Source: Haliscomenobacter sp040401995
GTDB taxonomy: Bacteria > Bacteroidota > Bacteroidia > Chitinophagales > Saprospiraceae
Direction: 5' to 3'
Assembly: GCA_040401995.1 (NCBI GenBank)
Contig: JBBANM010000024.1
Location: 12,787 to 76,786, forward strand
DNA length: 64,000 bases
Shown: positions 35,040-44,335 of the stretch, in pieces
Numbering within the stretch: position 1 is the stretch's first letter
How the letters are laid out: the number at the start of each line of letters is the position of its first letter
Program-made: the position numbers and the translations under genes
Notes under the pieces: generated by a model
Database searches by the model: none
The model's input: only the letters and a program-made list of their open reading frames with translations
What the model was told of the DNA's origin: nothing

Positions 35040-35954
35040 ATGGGTCAGAAGACAAATCCTATTGGTAATCGCCTCGGCATCATCAGAGGTTGGGAGTCAA
35101 ACTGGTTCGGCGGCAAGGACTTCGGCGCCAAAGTAGTTGAAGACGAAAAAATTCGCAATTACCTTAACGCTCGTGTTAATAAAGGTGGTATTGCTCGCAT
35201 CATTATCGAGCGTACGCTTAAGCGGATCACAGTAACGATTCATACGTCTCGTCCTGGTATCATCATCGGTAAAGGTGGTCAAGAAGTAGATCGTATCCGG
35301 GAAGAATTGAAAAAATTGACCGGTAAGGATGTACAAATCAACATCACTGAAATCCGTAAGCCAGAATTGGATGCTGCGATTGTAGCTGAATCTGTTGCCA
35401 AGCAATTGGAAGCACGTATCAACTATCGCCGCGCCATCAAAATGGCGATCCAGTCTACTATGCGCGCCAACGCAGAAGGCATCAAAGTCCGGATTTCTGG
35501 ACGTTTGAACGGAGCGGAAATGGCACGTACTGAAGAATTCAAAGAGGGACGTACGCCTTTGCATACTTTCCGCGCAGATATCGATTACTCGATCAAAGAA
35601 GCACTTACGGTTTACGGTAAAATCGGGATCAAAGTGTGGATCTGTAAGGGTGAAGTACTCGGCAAACGCGAATTGACGCCATCTACTCCAGCAGCTCAGC
35701 CTACCAACCAAGGTGGCGGCGGTGGTAACCGTGGCGGCGAAAGAGGAGAACGTGGCGGCAACAACCGTGGCGGCGAAAGAGGAGAACGTGGCGGCAATAA
35801 CCGTGGCGGCGGCGGTGGTAATAATCGTGGCGGCGGCGGCGGCGGCGGTAATAATCGCGGCGGCGGCGGTGGAAATAACCGTGGCGGCGGCGGTGGAAAT
35901 GCAGGCGGCGGCGGTAATGCAGGCGGTGGTGCAAGAAACAATCGTCCACGTTAG
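35040..35954 (+). CDS. rpsC: Ribosomal protein S3 with RGG/Gly-rich C-terminal extension
   Basis: The core (residues 1-220) is a standard S3: MGQKTNPIGNRLGIIRGWES, the KH motif IIIGKGGQEVDRIREEL and ISGRLNGAEMARTEEFKEG. It is followed by about 75 residues made almost only of Gly, Arg, Asn and Glu in repeated RGGERGERGGNN and NNRGGGGG units. Most S3 proteins end soon after the core. The tail is encoded by a GGCGGC-rich repeat likely to vary in length by slippage. It would project from the mRNA-entry side and could bind RNA (inference). Confidence 0.96.
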   Translation: MGQKTNPIGNRLGIIRGWESNWFGGKDFGAKVVEDEKIRNYLNARVNKGGIARIIIERTLKRITVTIHTSRPGIIIGKGGQEVDRIREELKKLTGKDVQINITEIRKPELDAAIVAESVAKQLEARINYRRAIKMAIQSTMRANAEGIKVRISGRLNGAEMARTEEFKEGRTPLHTFRADIDYSIKEALTVYGKIGIKVWICKGEVLGKRELTPSTPAAQPTNQGGGGGNRGGERGERGGNNRGGERGERGGNNRGGGGGNNRGGGGGGGNNRGGGGGNNRGGGGGNAGGGGNAGGGARNNRPR

Positions 35955-36049
35955 AATTTTTCAAAAAAATGCCATACCTTTGCCAAACTTTTTTCGGATA
36001 GCGTGGCAATATGGCTAATATTCTGAAATTCTGGTAAATACGTAAAACA

Positions 36050-36472
36050 ATGTTACAGCCAAAAAGAACGAAATACCGCAAACAGCATAAAGGGAGGATC
36101 AAAGGCATTGCATATAAGGGCGGTACTATTGCTTTTGGCTCCTTTGGTTTGAAAGCCATTACAGAAGGCCGGATAACCAATCGCCAGATAGAATCTGCGC
36201 GTATTGCCATGACTCGTTTTATGAAACGGGAAGGTAAAGTGTGGATTCGCATTTTCCCTGATAAACCAATCACCAAGAAGCCTCAAGAAGTGCGGATGGG
36301 TAAAGGTAAGGGTGCTGTTGATCACTGGGTAGCTCAGGTAAAAGCAGGAACCATCATGTTTGAAATTGATGGTGTTCCACTCGCAGTAGCTGCTGAAGCT
36401 TTGCGTTTGGCCTCGCAAAAACTGCCGCTGCTGACTAAATTCATTATTCGCGCGGACGTTACTGCAGAATAA
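36050..36472 (+). CDS. rplP: Ribosomal protein L16
   Basis: A 140-residue protein near the A-site tRNA. It starts MLQPKRTKYRKQHKGRIKGI and contains GRITNRQIESARIAMTRFMK and RMGKGKGAVDHWVAQVKAG. The 95-bp gap after rpsC contains TACCTTTG (35975-35982), a possible -7 box of an internal promoter. Confidence 0.97.
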   Translation: MLQPKRTKYRKQHKGRIKGIAYKGGTIAFGSFGLKAITEGRITNRQIESARIAMTRFMKREGKVWIRIFPDKPITKKPQEVRMGKGKGAVDHWVAQVKAGTIMFEIDGVPLAVAAEALRLASQKLPLLTKFIIRADVTAE

Positions 36473-36582
36473 TTTTTTTGTAAGTGTAAACTTAGGGGAT
36501 AGACATTAGATTTCATTTTTTGGAATCCCAATCTATCAGCCGATGTATTTGATATCCAAGTTTTAATTTAATTGTTACGCCA

Positions 36583-36843
36583 ATGGCAAATAAAACAGTC
36601 AAACAATACGGGGACTTCACGGATGTGGACTTGGCCAACGAACTGGAAGGTTCGGAGGTACAGTTTCGTCGGATGAAGTTCGAGCATGCCATCAAAGGGC
36701 TTGCCAACCCCATGGAATTGCGTCATCTGCGCCGAAACATCGCGCGCATCCAAACCGAGATACGCCGTCGAGCCATGGAGAAATTCACAGATGAGGATTT
36801 TGCATCGCGTACTAAAATCGTTTTAAGACGTCGTAAACAGTAA
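36583..36843 (+). CDS. rpmC: Ribosomal protein L29
   Basis: An 86-residue protein at the tunnel exit, with an N-terminal extension relative to the roughly 65-residue E. coli form. The typical two-helix signature FTDVDLANELEGSEVQFRRM, then FEHAIKGLANPMELRHLRRN is present. It lies 6 bp before rpsQ. Confidence 0.92.
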   Translation: MANKTVKQYGDFTDVDLANELEGSEVQFRRMKFEHAIKGLANPMELRHLRRNIARIQTEIRRRAMEKFTDEDFASRTKIVLRRRKQ

Positions 36844-36849
36844 GGAAAG

Positions 36850-37113
36850 ATGGAAGAACTAACAAGAAATCTTAGAAAAACCCGTGTAGGTGTCGTCACC
36901 AGCAATAAAATGCAAAAAACTATTGCGGTAACGACGGAACGTAAACTACGTCACCCTATTTACGGTAAGTTCGTGAAAAGATCCAAGAGCTTTATCGCAC
37001 ACGACGAAAACAATGATGCCAACATCGGTGATGTTGTGAAAATCATGGAAACTCGTCCTTTGAGCAAACTCAAGCGGTGGAGATTGGTGGAGATCATCGA
37101 AAGAGCGAAATAA
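36850..37113 (+). CDS. rpsQ: Ribosomal protein S17
   Basis: An 87-residue primary 16S rRNA binder. It contains RKTRVGVVTSNKMQKTIAVT and the conserved GDVVKIMETRPLSKLKRWRL. It follows rpmC by 6 bp. Confidence 0.96.
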   Translation: MEELTRNLRKTRVGVVTSNKMQKTIAVTTERKLRHPIYGKFVKRSKSFIAHDENNDANIGDVVKIMETRPLSKLKRWRLVEIIERAK

Positions 37114-37173
37114 ATTATTTGGATTTACGATTGCCGCTCAGCGCGGTGAATCCTCTAAAACCACGACCTTAAC

Positions 37174-37539
37174 ATGATTCAACAGGAATCCAGGCTCAAA
37201 GTAGCCGATAATAGCGGCGCCAAAGAAGTTCTTTGTATCCGCGTTCTGGGCGGGTCGAAGCGCCGTTATGCTTCGGTAGGCGACAAGATCGTCGTAGCAG
37301 TGAAAGACGCTACACCGGGTGGCGTAAAAAAAGGTTCGGTATCTAAAGCCGTTATCGTACGCACGAAAAAAGAAATTCGTCGTAAAGACGGTTCTTATAT
37401 TCGTTTTGACGACAATGCTTGCGTATTGCTCAATGCCAACGACGAACCTCGTGGTACCCGTATTTTTGGACCAGTAGCCCGCGAATTGCGCGAAAAGGAT
37501 TACATGCGGATCGTTTCGCTGGCTCCTGAGGTACTCTAA
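37174..37539 (+). CDS. rplN: Ribosomal protein L14
   Basis: A 121-residue protein at the subunit interface. It starts MIQQESRLKVADNSGAKEVL and contains VRTKKEIRRKDGSYIRFDDN and RGTRIFGPVARELREKDYMR. The length is standard. Confidence 0.97.
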   Translation: MIQQESRLKVADNSGAKEVLCIRVLGGSKRRYASVGDKIVVAVKDATPGGVKKGSVSKAVIVRTKKEIRRKDGSYIRFDDNACVLLNANDEPRGTRIFGPVARELREKDYMRIVSLAPEVL

Positions 37540-37579
37540 ACGTTCATTGGCAGCATCGCTGCATTAATTTTTTTTGACC

Positions 37580-37933
37580 ATGGGTGAGAAGAAATCGACT
37601 ATAAAAAGACACACTCCCAAATTGAAGATCAAAAAGGGAGATAAAGTGTTTGTCATCGCTGGCGCTTCTAAAGACTTGACAACCCCTAAAGAGGTGTTGG
37701 AAGTTTTTCCGATTGAAAACCGCGCTATTGTTGACAATGCCAATGTACGAACCAAACACCGCAAACCTACTCAGGATGCGGCAGGCGGGCTAGAAGAAAT
37801 TTTTGCCCCCATCCACCTTTCTAATTTGATGTTGGTAGATCCAAAAACTGGAACTCCAACTCGCGTAGGTCGCAAATTGGAAGGGGATAAAGTGGTTCGT
37901 TATTCTAAAAAATCTGGTGAAATCCTTGAATGA
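37580..37933 (+). CDS. rplX: Ribosomal protein L24
   Basis: A 117-residue assembly initiator protein with a KOW motif (KLKIKKGDKVFVIAGASKDL). The ATG giving MGEKKSTIKRH was chosen over an in-frame TTG 6 nt upstream. Its stop overlaps the start of rplE (ATGATGA), suggesting translational coupling. Confidence 0.95.
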   Translation: MGEKKSTIKRHTPKLKIKKGDKVFVIAGASKDLTTPKEVLEVFPIENRAIVDNANVRTKHRKPTQDAAGGLEEIFAPIHLSNLMLVDPKTGTPTRVGRKLEGDKVVRYSKKSGEILE

Positions 37934-38502
37934 TGAAATACTATCCAAGACTTAAGACCAAATACCGGGAGGAAGTAGTGCCAGCACTGATGGAACAGTT
38001 TCAGTACAAAACCATTATGCAGGTTCCTCGCCTGGAAAAAATTTGCATCAACCAGGGCGTAGGCTCTGCTACTCAGGATAAAAAATTGGTAGACATCGCA
38101 GTTGCGGAAATCACCCAGATTACCGGCCAAAAAGCGGTTCCTACTAAGGCAAAAACTTCTATCTCCAACTTTAAGTTGCGGGAGAAAATGCCCATCGGCG
38201 CACGGGTAACTTTGCGCAATGAGATCATGTTCGACTTTTTGGATCGTTTGATCAGCGCTGCGCTACCACGGGTACGTGACTTCCGCGGTATCAACGACAA
38301 AAGTTTTGATGGTCGTGGCAACTATTCTATGGGAGTTACTGAACAAATCATTTTCCCTGAAATCGATTTGGACAAAATCTCACGGATTGCCGGTATGGAC
38401 ATCACGTTTGTAACGACTGCTAAAACGGATGCAGAAGCTTTGGCACTGCTTAAGTTGCTCGGTCTACCATTTAAGAATCAGAAACCAACAACAACCAACT
38501 GA
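37930..38502 (+). CDS. rplE: Ribosomal protein L5
   Basis: A 190-residue 5S rRNA-binding protein. It contains YRPRL-like PRLKTKYREEVVPALMEQF, NQGVGSATQDKK, KAKTSISNFKLREKMPIGAR and RVRDFRGINDKSFDGRGNYS. Tandem ATG codons make the first residue uncertain by one codon. Confidence 0.97.
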   Translation: MMKYYPRLKTKYREEVVPALMEQFQYKTIMQVPRLEKICINQGVGSATQDKKLVDIAVAEITQITGQKAVPTKAKTSISNFKLREKMPIGARVTLRNEIMFDFLDRLISAALPRVRDFRGINDKSFDGRGNYSMGVTEQIIFPEIDLDKISRIAGMDITFVTTAKTDAEALALLKLLGLPFKNQKPTTTN

Positions 38503-38506
38503 TACC

Positions 38507-38776
38507 ATGGCTAAGAAGTCAATCATCGCTCGGGAGGTAAAAAGAGCTAAAATGGTCGCCAAATTTGCCGACCTCCGCAAACAGTTGAAAGAGGAAGGCC
38601 GTTGGGACGAATTGGACAAGCTTCCGCGTAACTCGAACAAAATCCGCATGCACAACCGTTGTCAGTTGACGGGTCGCCCTAAAGGCTACATCCGCCAATT
38701 CGGCCTGTGTCGCGTGAAGTTCCGCGAAATGGCTTTGGCCGGTAAAATACCTGGAATTACTAAATCTAGCTGGTAA
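38507..38776 (+). CDS. rpsN: Ribosomal protein S14
   Basis: An 89-residue 30S protein of the long, zinc-independent type. It starts MAKKSIIAREVKRAKMVAKF and contains RNSNKIRMHNRCQLTGRPKG then YIRQFGLCRVKFREMA. It lies 4 bp after rplE; the longer frame overlapping rplE was rejected. Confidence 0.96.
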   Translation: MAKKSIIAREVKRAKMVAKFADLRKQLKEEGRWDELDKLPRNSNKIRMHNRCQLTGRPKGYIRQFGLCRVKFREMALAGKIPGITKSSW

Positions 38777-38848
38777 GCATATTATCTAACCGTGGTAAGG
38801 TTCCAAACCGAATAGCTTTGGAAAACCGGCTGCGCAACAATCATACTG

Positions 38849-39259
38849 ATGGCAGTATCAGATCCTATTGCAGATTATCTTACGCGCATTCGCAACGCGC
38901 AACAAGCGGGGCACCGGATTGTCGATATCCCAGCCTCCAAGCTGAAAAAGGCAATCACCGAAATCCTCTTCGATCAAGGTTATATCCTTAAGTACAAATT
39001 CGAAGACAATGTCGGCAAAGGCGGTCAAGGACTTATCAAGATCGCATTGAAGTACGATCCTATCACCAAGCAACCTGTTATCCGGGAATTGGGACGTATC
39101 AGCAAACCTGGTTTGCGGAAATACGCAAAATCTGACGGATTGCCGCGCATCATCAACGGCCTTGGTTTGGCTATCATTTCAACGTCCAAGGGGGTAATGT
39201 CTGAAAAAAAGGCACGCGAACTCAATGTAGGCGGTGAATTGCTTTGCTACATTTATTAA
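38849..39259 (+). CDS. rpsH: Ribosomal protein S8
   Basis: A 136-residue protein, known in E. coli as the spc-operon autoregulator. It contains DPIADYLTRIRNAQQAGHRI and the C-terminal STSKGVMSEKKARELNVGGE. The length is standard. Confidence 0.97.
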   Translation: MAVSDPIADYLTRIRNAQQAGHRIVDIPASKLKKAITEILFDQGYILKYKFEDNVGKGGQGLIKIALKYDPITKQPVIRELGRISKPGLRKYAKSDGLPRIINGLGLAIISTSKGVMSEKKARELNVGGELLCYIY

Positions 39260-39281
39260 TCCGCTCCAAAACAAAGATAAA

Positions 39282-39839
39282 ATGTCCAGAGTAGGAAAAG
39301 CGCCAATTGCACTACCCAACGGAGTAGAAATCAACGTCACCAAGGGCAATTTGGTAACCGTTAAAGGGCCAAAAGGTACCTTGACCCAACAAATCGATCC
39401 AGATATCACTTTTGAGATCGAAAACGGTGAAATACAGGTTAAAAGACCAACAGATCAAAAGCGTCACCGCGAAATGCATGGTCTTTACCGCGCATTGATC
39501 AATAACATGGTGATTGGTGTCACCGAAGGGTTTGTCAAAGAAATGGAAATCGTAGGGGTAGGTTTTCGTGCTTCCAATAACGGCCAATGGCTGGAGTTGT
39601 TGCTAGGTTACTCTCACCCTATTTTGTTCAAGTTGCCGGCCGAAATCAAAGCGGAAGCCAAACAGGAAAAAGGGGCTAACCCGATCATCCGCTTGGAATC
39701 CATCGATAAGCAACTCCTTGGTGAAGTATGTGCTAAAATCAGAACTTTCCGCAAACCTGAACCGTACAAAGGTAAAGGTATCCGCTTTGTGGGCGAATCA
39801 ATCCGCCGCAAATTGGGTAAAGCAGGGGGTAAGAAGTAA
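39282..39839 (+). CDS. rplF: Ribosomal protein L6
   Basis: A 185-residue factor-binding-site protein. It starts MSRVGKAPIALPNGVEINVT; the longer frame overlaps rpsH and was rejected. VEIVGVGFRASNNGQWLELL and KPEPYKGKGIRFVGESIRRK are diagnostic. Confidence 0.97.
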   Translation: MSRVGKAPIALPNGVEINVTKGNLVTVKGPKGTLTQQIDPDITFEIENGEIQVKRPTDQKRHREMHGLYRALINNMVIGVTEGFVKEMEIVGVGFRASNNGQWLELLLGYSHPILFKLPAEIKAEAKQEKGANPIIRLESIDKQLLGEVCAKIRTFRKPEPYKGKGIRFVGESIRRKLGKAGGKK

Positions 39840-39958
39840 GCAGCAACCCTGTCGGAGAGAGGATTTTTTCCTCCGCTTATGTTTGTATTTATTTCCATCA
39901 TGGTTTTTGGGTTTCGCAAACGGTGCGCTACACTAAAAACGAAAATTAGGTTGTCGTC

Positions 39959-40312
39959 ATGAAAATGACCAAAGAAGTAAGAAGGCTCAGAATCCATAAT
40001 CGGATTCGCAATAAAATGAAAGGTACTCTGGTAAGACCGCGCATGGCCGTCTACCGCAGCAACCGGTATATCTACTGCCAAGTAATCGATGATTTGGCAG
40101 GCCAAACATTGGTTTCAGCTTCTTCTCGCGAAGAGGGTGTTCCACAGGATATCAACAAAACCGAGCAAGCCAAATTGGTTGGTAAATTGTTGGCCGAACG
40201 TGCATTGGCAGCAAATGTGACGAATATCGTTTTTGATCGTGGAGGCTATTTGTACCACGGCCGGGTGAAAGCCCTCGCTGATGGAGCACGGGAAGCAGGT
40301 CTACAATTTTAA
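39959..40312 (+). CDS. rplR: Ribosomal protein L18
   Basis: A 117-residue 5S rRNA binder. It contains RRLRIHNRIRNKMKGTLVRP, RMAVYRSNRYIYCQVIDDLA and FDRGGYLYHGRVKALADGAR. The 119-bp gap before it holds no gene. Confidence 0.96.
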   Translation: MKMTKEVRRLRIHNRIRNKMKGTLVRPRMAVYRSNRYIYCQVIDDLAGQTLVSASSREEGVPQDINKTEQAKLVGKLLAERALAANVTNIVFDRGGYLYHGRVKALADGAREAGLQF

Positions 40313-40337
40313 CAACAACCATTAACTGGATACGATA

Positions 40338-40856
40338 ATGGCTAAGAGAAGTAATAATCGGGTAAAACCCGCCGAAACGGAACTCAAAGAAAAATTGGTT
40401 CAGCTCAATCGCGTAGCAAAAGTTACCAAAGGTGGTCGTACCTTTAGCTTTGCCGCAATTGTGGTGGTTGGTGATGGAAAAGGAACGGTAGGCCACGGCC
40501 TCGGAAAAGCCCGCGACGTTTCAGAAGCAATTGCTAAAGCAGTTGACGATGCCAAAAAGAACTTGATTCAAGTTCCAATATACAAAGGTACCATTCCACA
40601 CGAAGTGAAAGGCAAATTCAAAGCGGGTAACGTTTTGCTGAAGCCTGCTTCAGACGGTACGGGAGTTATCGCCGGTGGTGCTATGCGTGCGGTATTGGAA
40701 ATTGCTGGCGTTCATAACGTATTGGCAAAATCTCAGGGTTCTTCTAACCCGCACAACGTGGTAAAAGCAACCATCGTCGCTTTGTCGCTGTTGCGCGATC
40801 CATCCGAAATTGCCCGCCAACGGAATATTTCAATGGAAAAAATGTTCAATGGTTAA
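40338..40856 (+). CDS. rpsE: Ribosomal protein S5
   Basis: A 172-residue fidelity protein of the 30S subunit. It contains LNRVAKVTKGGRTFSFAAIV, VVGDGKGTVGHGLGKARDV and GTGVIAGGAMRAVLEIAGVH. The length is typical. It follows rplR by 25 bp. Confidence 0.97.
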   Translation: MAKRSNNRVKPAETELKEKLVQLNRVAKVTKGGRTFSFAAIVVVGDGKGTVGHGLGKARDVSEAIAKAVDDAKKNLIQVPIYKGTIPHEVKGKFKAGNVLLKPASDGTGVIAGGAMRAVLEIAGVHNVLAKSQGSSNPHNVVKATIVALSLLRDPSEIARQRNISMEKMFNG

Positions 40857-40907
40857 TCAGCCTAGCTGATTTAGCCTTTTACAAATCATTCAATTTAGAG
40901 TATTACC

Positions 40908-41093
40908 ATGGCAAAGGTCAAAATAACTCAGGTGAAAAGCATCATCGATCGCCCCAAAAATCAGAAACTGACGATGGAAGCGCTTGGTTTGCGCCGCATC
41001 AGCCGTAGCGTTGTCAAAGAAGCTACGCCGCAGATTTTGGGCATGATCAATGTGGTGAAGCACTTAGTAAAAGTGGAAGAGGTTGCCGAATAA
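40908..41093 (+). CDS. rpmD: Ribosomal protein L30
   Basis: A 61-residue protein. It contains KVKITQVKSIIDRPKNQKLT and LGLRRISRSVVKEATPQILG. It lies between rpsE and rplO in the standard spc order. Confidence 0.95.
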   Translation: MAKVKITQVKSIIDRPKNQKLTMEALGLRRISRSVVKEATPQILGMINVVKHLVKVEEVAE

Positions 41094-41203
41094 GGCAAGG
41101 GTAAAAATTTAATTTTTTACCGCTTACATTCTTGAAGTGTCTTTCCAGAATAATCTGGAATTAAGCGTATATTTAACTTTTTGGCACAAAAAAAATTTGG
41201 GCA

Positions 41204-41650
41204 ATGGAATTGCATAATCTGAAACCTGCAGCAGGGTCAAATAAAAAGAGCAAGCGTATCGCTCGCGGTCAGGGTTCTGGCCACGGCGGAACGTCTACTC
41301 GCGGTCACAAAGGGGACGGTTCTCGTTCAGGCGCTAAGTTAAAGCGCGGCTTTGAAGGTGGTCAAATGCCTTTGCAGATGCGTTTGCCGAAAGTTGGTTT
41401 TAAAAACGTTAACCGCGTCGAATACACTCCACTGAACTTAAATCAGTTGCAGTCGATCTCGGAAAAATTGGGCGTTGAAACCATCGATGTGGCTACCTTG
41501 CTTGCTAATGGCTATATCAGCAGAACAGAAAAAGTGAAAGTATTGGGTCGTGGCGAATTGAAAGCCAAATTAACCATTACTGTACATGCTTTTTCTGAGA
41601 CTGCAAAGGAAGCCATCGAAAAAGTTGGCGGTAGTGTTAACCTTGTTTAA
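41204..41650 (+). CDS. rplO: Ribosomal protein L15
   Basis: A 148-residue late-assembly protein. It contains HNLKPAAGSNKKSKRIARGQ, GSGHGGTSTRGHKGDGSRSG and GFEGGQMPLQMRLPKVGF. It lies 9 bp before secY. Confidence 0.97.
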   Translation: MELHNLKPAAGSNKKSKRIARGQGSGHGGTSTRGHKGDGSRSGAKLKRGFEGGQMPLQMRLPKVGFKNVNRVEYTPLNLNQLQSISEKLGVETIDVATLLANGYISRTEKVKVLGRGELKAKLTITVHAFSETAKEAIEKVGGSVNLV

Positions 41651-41659
41651 TCCTATACC

Positions 41660-43039
41660 ATGAGAAGGTTCATCACCACACTCCAAAACATTTGGAGCAT
41701 CAAAGAGTTAAGAACTCGTATTTTGTTTACGCTGTTGTTGATGTTGGTTTACCGCTTTGGCTGTTACATTGTACTTCCAGGCGTTATCCCTTCTGTTTTG
41801 GCTAAACAGTCAGAAAACAACGGCGGCAATGACCTTTTAGGATTGATCAATGCTTTCACTGGCGGCGCTTTTCAAAACGCTTCATTGTTCGCATTAGGTA
41901 TCATGCCTTACATCACGGCTTCGATCATCATCCAGTTGTTGGGTTTTGCTGTACCTTATTTTCAACGTCTCCAGCAAAGAGAAGGAGAATCGGGTCGCAA
42001 AAAACTCAATCAAATCACTCGCTTGCTTACGGTAGCCATTACATTGGTTCAAGGCGGCGGTTATTTGACCTACCTAAATTCAGCTGGAGCTGTTGATCCA
42101 ACTATCCCACAAGGAATCTTTTGGTTTTCCAATATCATCATTCTTTCTGCAGGAACGGTATTTGCCATGTGGTTGGGTGAGCGCATCACAGATCGCGGTA
42201 TCGGCAATGGTACTTCGCTAATCATCATGGTGGGCATCATCGCTCGCCTCCCAGCAGCCATTGTATTTGAATTCCAATCACAATTGTCTTCTGGCGGCTT
42301 GCTTTTCTTCGTAATCGAATTCGCGTTGTTGTTTGCCATCATCTTAGTGATCATCATGGTGATCCAAGCAGTACGGAAAATTCCAGTACAGTTTGCTAAG
42401 AAAATGGTAGGTCGTACTGCCGGTGCTACGGTAGCACAATCCAGCAATCAAGATTCCATTCCGTTGAAGTTGAACGCGGCTGGTGTAATGCCGATCATCT
42501 TTGCTCAGGCTTTGATGTTCCTTCCAGCAACTGCAGCTCAGTTTGCTTCACAGAAAGGCGGTACCTTGGCTAACCCCATTCTGCGGGCTTTGAACGACTT
42601 TACTTCGGTACCTTACAACGTCATCTATTTCTTGCTGATCGTTGTATTTACCTATGTATACACCGCTTTGATCGTTAACCCGATGAATTACGCGGAATAC
42701 CTCAAGCGCAATAACGCTTTCATTCCAGGTATCAAACCGGGTCAGCCTACTGCTGATTTTATCGATGCCATCACTACCCGTATTACCTTGCCCGGCGCTA
42801 TATTCTTAGGTTTTATCGCCATCACGCCAGCTTTTGCTTCGGCGATCGGCATCAACCGTTCTTTTGCGCTGTTCTTTGGCGGTACTTCAGTACTGATCAT
42901 GATCTCGGTAATTTTGGATACACTACAACAGATCGAAAGCCATTTGTTGATGCAACGCTACGATGGTTTGGTGAAATCTGGCCGCGTACAAGGTCGGAGC
43001 AATACTAGTCGTTTGCAGGGTATCGGTGAGTCGATGTAA
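41660..43039 (+). CDS. secY: SecY preprotein translocase subunit
   Basis: The 459-residue inner-membrane channel of the Sec translocon, with about ten hydrophobic segments. Typical motifs are LFALGIMPYITASIIIQLLG, RQGEXG-like QREGESGRKKLNQITRLLT and the C-terminal cytoplasmic loop TTRITLPGAIFLGFIAITPA. SecA and ribosome bind its cytoplasmic loops. It sits in the spc block; adk is absent between secY and map. Confidence 0.97.
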   Translation: MRRFITTLQNIWSIKELRTRILFTLLLMLVYRFGCYIVLPGVIPSVLAKQSENNGGNDLLGLINAFTGGAFQNASLFALGIMPYITASIIIQLLGFAVPYFQRLQQREGESGRKKLNQITRLLTVAITLVQGGGYLTYLNSAGAVDPTIPQGIFWFSNIIILSAGTVFAMWLGERITDRGIGNGTSLIIMVGIIARLPAAIVFEFQSQLSSGGLLFFVIEFALLFAIILVIIMVIQAVRKIPVQFAKKMVGRTAGATVAQSSNQDSIPLKLNAAGVMPIIFAQALMFLPATAAQFASQKGGTLANPILRALNDFTSVPYNVIYFLLIVVFTYVYTALIVNPMNYAEYLKRNNAFIPGIKPGQPTADFIDAITTRITLPGAIFLGFIAITPAFASAIGINRSFALFFGGTSVLIMISVILDTLQQIESHLLMQRYDGLVKSGRVQGRSNTSRLQGIGESM

Positions 43040-43154
43040 AAAAGCAACCACGCAGTTCTTTGAAAAAAAAATTGCGTTACAATAACAGTTTGCTCGAAAG
43101 AGAGAAGATTGATTTGTGGTGAATCGCACCCTGTAAACTTTTGAGAATACGCTT

Positions 43155-43988
43155 ATGATCTTCTACAAAACCGACGAAGAGATCGAACTCATCAGGATCA
43201 GTTGTTTGCTGGTTTGTAAAACGCTTGCCCACGTGGCCAGCATCATACGACCAGGAATAACCGGCTACGAGATCGATTCAGCTGCTGAAACCTTTATCCG
43301 CGATCACGGCGGCGTGCCAGGTTTCAAAGGTTATCGTGGTTTTCCTGCTACCTTATGTGTTTCGGTCAACGAACATGTAGTACATGGAATTCCCACGGAG
43401 AAAATGGTTTTTGTAGATGGCGATATCGTTTCCGTAGATTGCGGGGTGAAGTTGAATGGTTTTTTTGGCGATGCCGCATATACTTTCCCGCTGGGTAACG
43501 TAGACGACCGAGTAATGGAACTGTGCCGAGTAACCAAAACATCATTGTACAAAGGGATAGAGCAAGCTGTAGCTGGGCAAAGGCTTGGCGACATCAGTTT
43601 TGCGATCCAAAACTACGTGGAAAAAGAACACCGATATGGCATCGTTCGCGAATTGGTGGGGCATGGTGTAGGGAAAAACTTGCACGAAGATCCTGAAGTA
43701 CCCAATTATGGCAAAAGGGGAAAAGGGGTGAAACTGCAAGAAGGACTCGTAATCGCCATCGAACCTATGGTGAACTTGGGCAAAAAAGAAGTGATTACTT
43801 CTCGCGACGGCTGGACCGTTTTTGCCAAAGATCGCCTACCTTCCGCGCATTATGAGCATACAATCGTGGTTCGAAAGCAACAGGCAGATGTGCTTTCCGA
43901 TCATTCTTTCATCGAAACAGCAATCCAGAATAACGCCGAAATCCGTGCAGTTGGGCTCAAATCAGAACCCGTACCGGCATTAGGATGA
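43155..43988 (+). CDS. map: Methionine aminopeptidase, type I
   Basis: It removes the initiator methionine from nascent proteins. The 277 residues include the metal-ligand set: D in VSVDCGVKLNGFFGDAAYTF, H in ELVGHGVGKNLHEDPEVPNY, E in VIAIEPMVN and the final E/H region. A C-terminal tail of about 25 residues follows the catalytic domain. It lies between secY and infA. Confidence 0.96.
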   Translation: MIFYKTDEEIELIRISCLLVCKTLAHVASIIRPGITGYEIDSAAETFIRDHGGVPGFKGYRGFPATLCVSVNEHVVHGIPTEKMVFVDGDIVSVDCGVKLNGFFGDAAYTFPLGNVDDRVMELCRVTKTSLYKGIEQAVAGQRLGDISFAIQNYVEKEHRYGIVRELVGHGVGKNLHEDPEVPNYGKRGKGVKLQEGLVIAIEPMVNLGKKEVITSRDGWTVFAKDRLPSAHYEHTIVVRKQQADVLSDHSFIETAIQNNAEIRAVGLKSEPVPALG

Positions 43989-44049
43989 GGATAATTTTGA
44001 AGTTCGGTAATTTTTTTGTCGAAATCCGAAAAAAATAAAATCGGTTGCT

Positions 44050-44057
44050 TATCTTTG
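44050..44057 (+). promoter_or_regulatory. Possible -7 box of an infA promoter
   Basis: TATCTTTG matches TAnnTTTG and is followed by GC-containing start-site sequence 19 nt before infA. No TTG at the right distance upstream was found, so only half the promoter is supported. Confidence 0.45.
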
Positions 44058-44075
44058 CACTCCGAAATCGGGATT

Positions 44076-44294
44076 ATGGCGAAAAAAAATCTTATTAAAC
44101 AGGACGGTATTATTGAGGAAGCTCTTTCAAATGCAATGTTCAGGGTGCGCTTGGAAAACGACCACCAAATCATTGCAACCATATCGGGCAAGATGCGAAT
44201 GAACTACATTCGAATCTTACCAGGCGATAAAGTCTCCGTGGAGATGTCGCCTTATGATCTGACAAGAGGTAGAATTGTGTACCGCTACAAGTAA
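44076..44294 (+). CDS. infA: Translation initiation factor IF-1
   Basis: A 72-residue OB-fold protein that binds the 30S A site. It starts MAKKNLIKQDGIIEEALSNA and contains ISGKMRMNYIRILPGDKVSV and SPYDLTRGRIVYRYK. The longer frame upstream crosses the promoter-like box and was rejected. Confidence 0.97.
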   Translation: MAKKNLIKQDGIIEEALSNAMFRVRLENDHQIIATISGKMRMNYIRILPGDKVSVEMSPYDLTRGRIVYRYK

Positions 44295-44335
44295 TCATTT
44301 TCGCCAGCTTGGTTTGGCATTAAAAACTACTACTT

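Noticed and set aside
35696..36276. Pro-rich and Arg/His-rich frames opposite the S3 tail
   Set aside because: They are antisense or shifted readings of the GGCGGC-rich repeat coding for the RGG tail.
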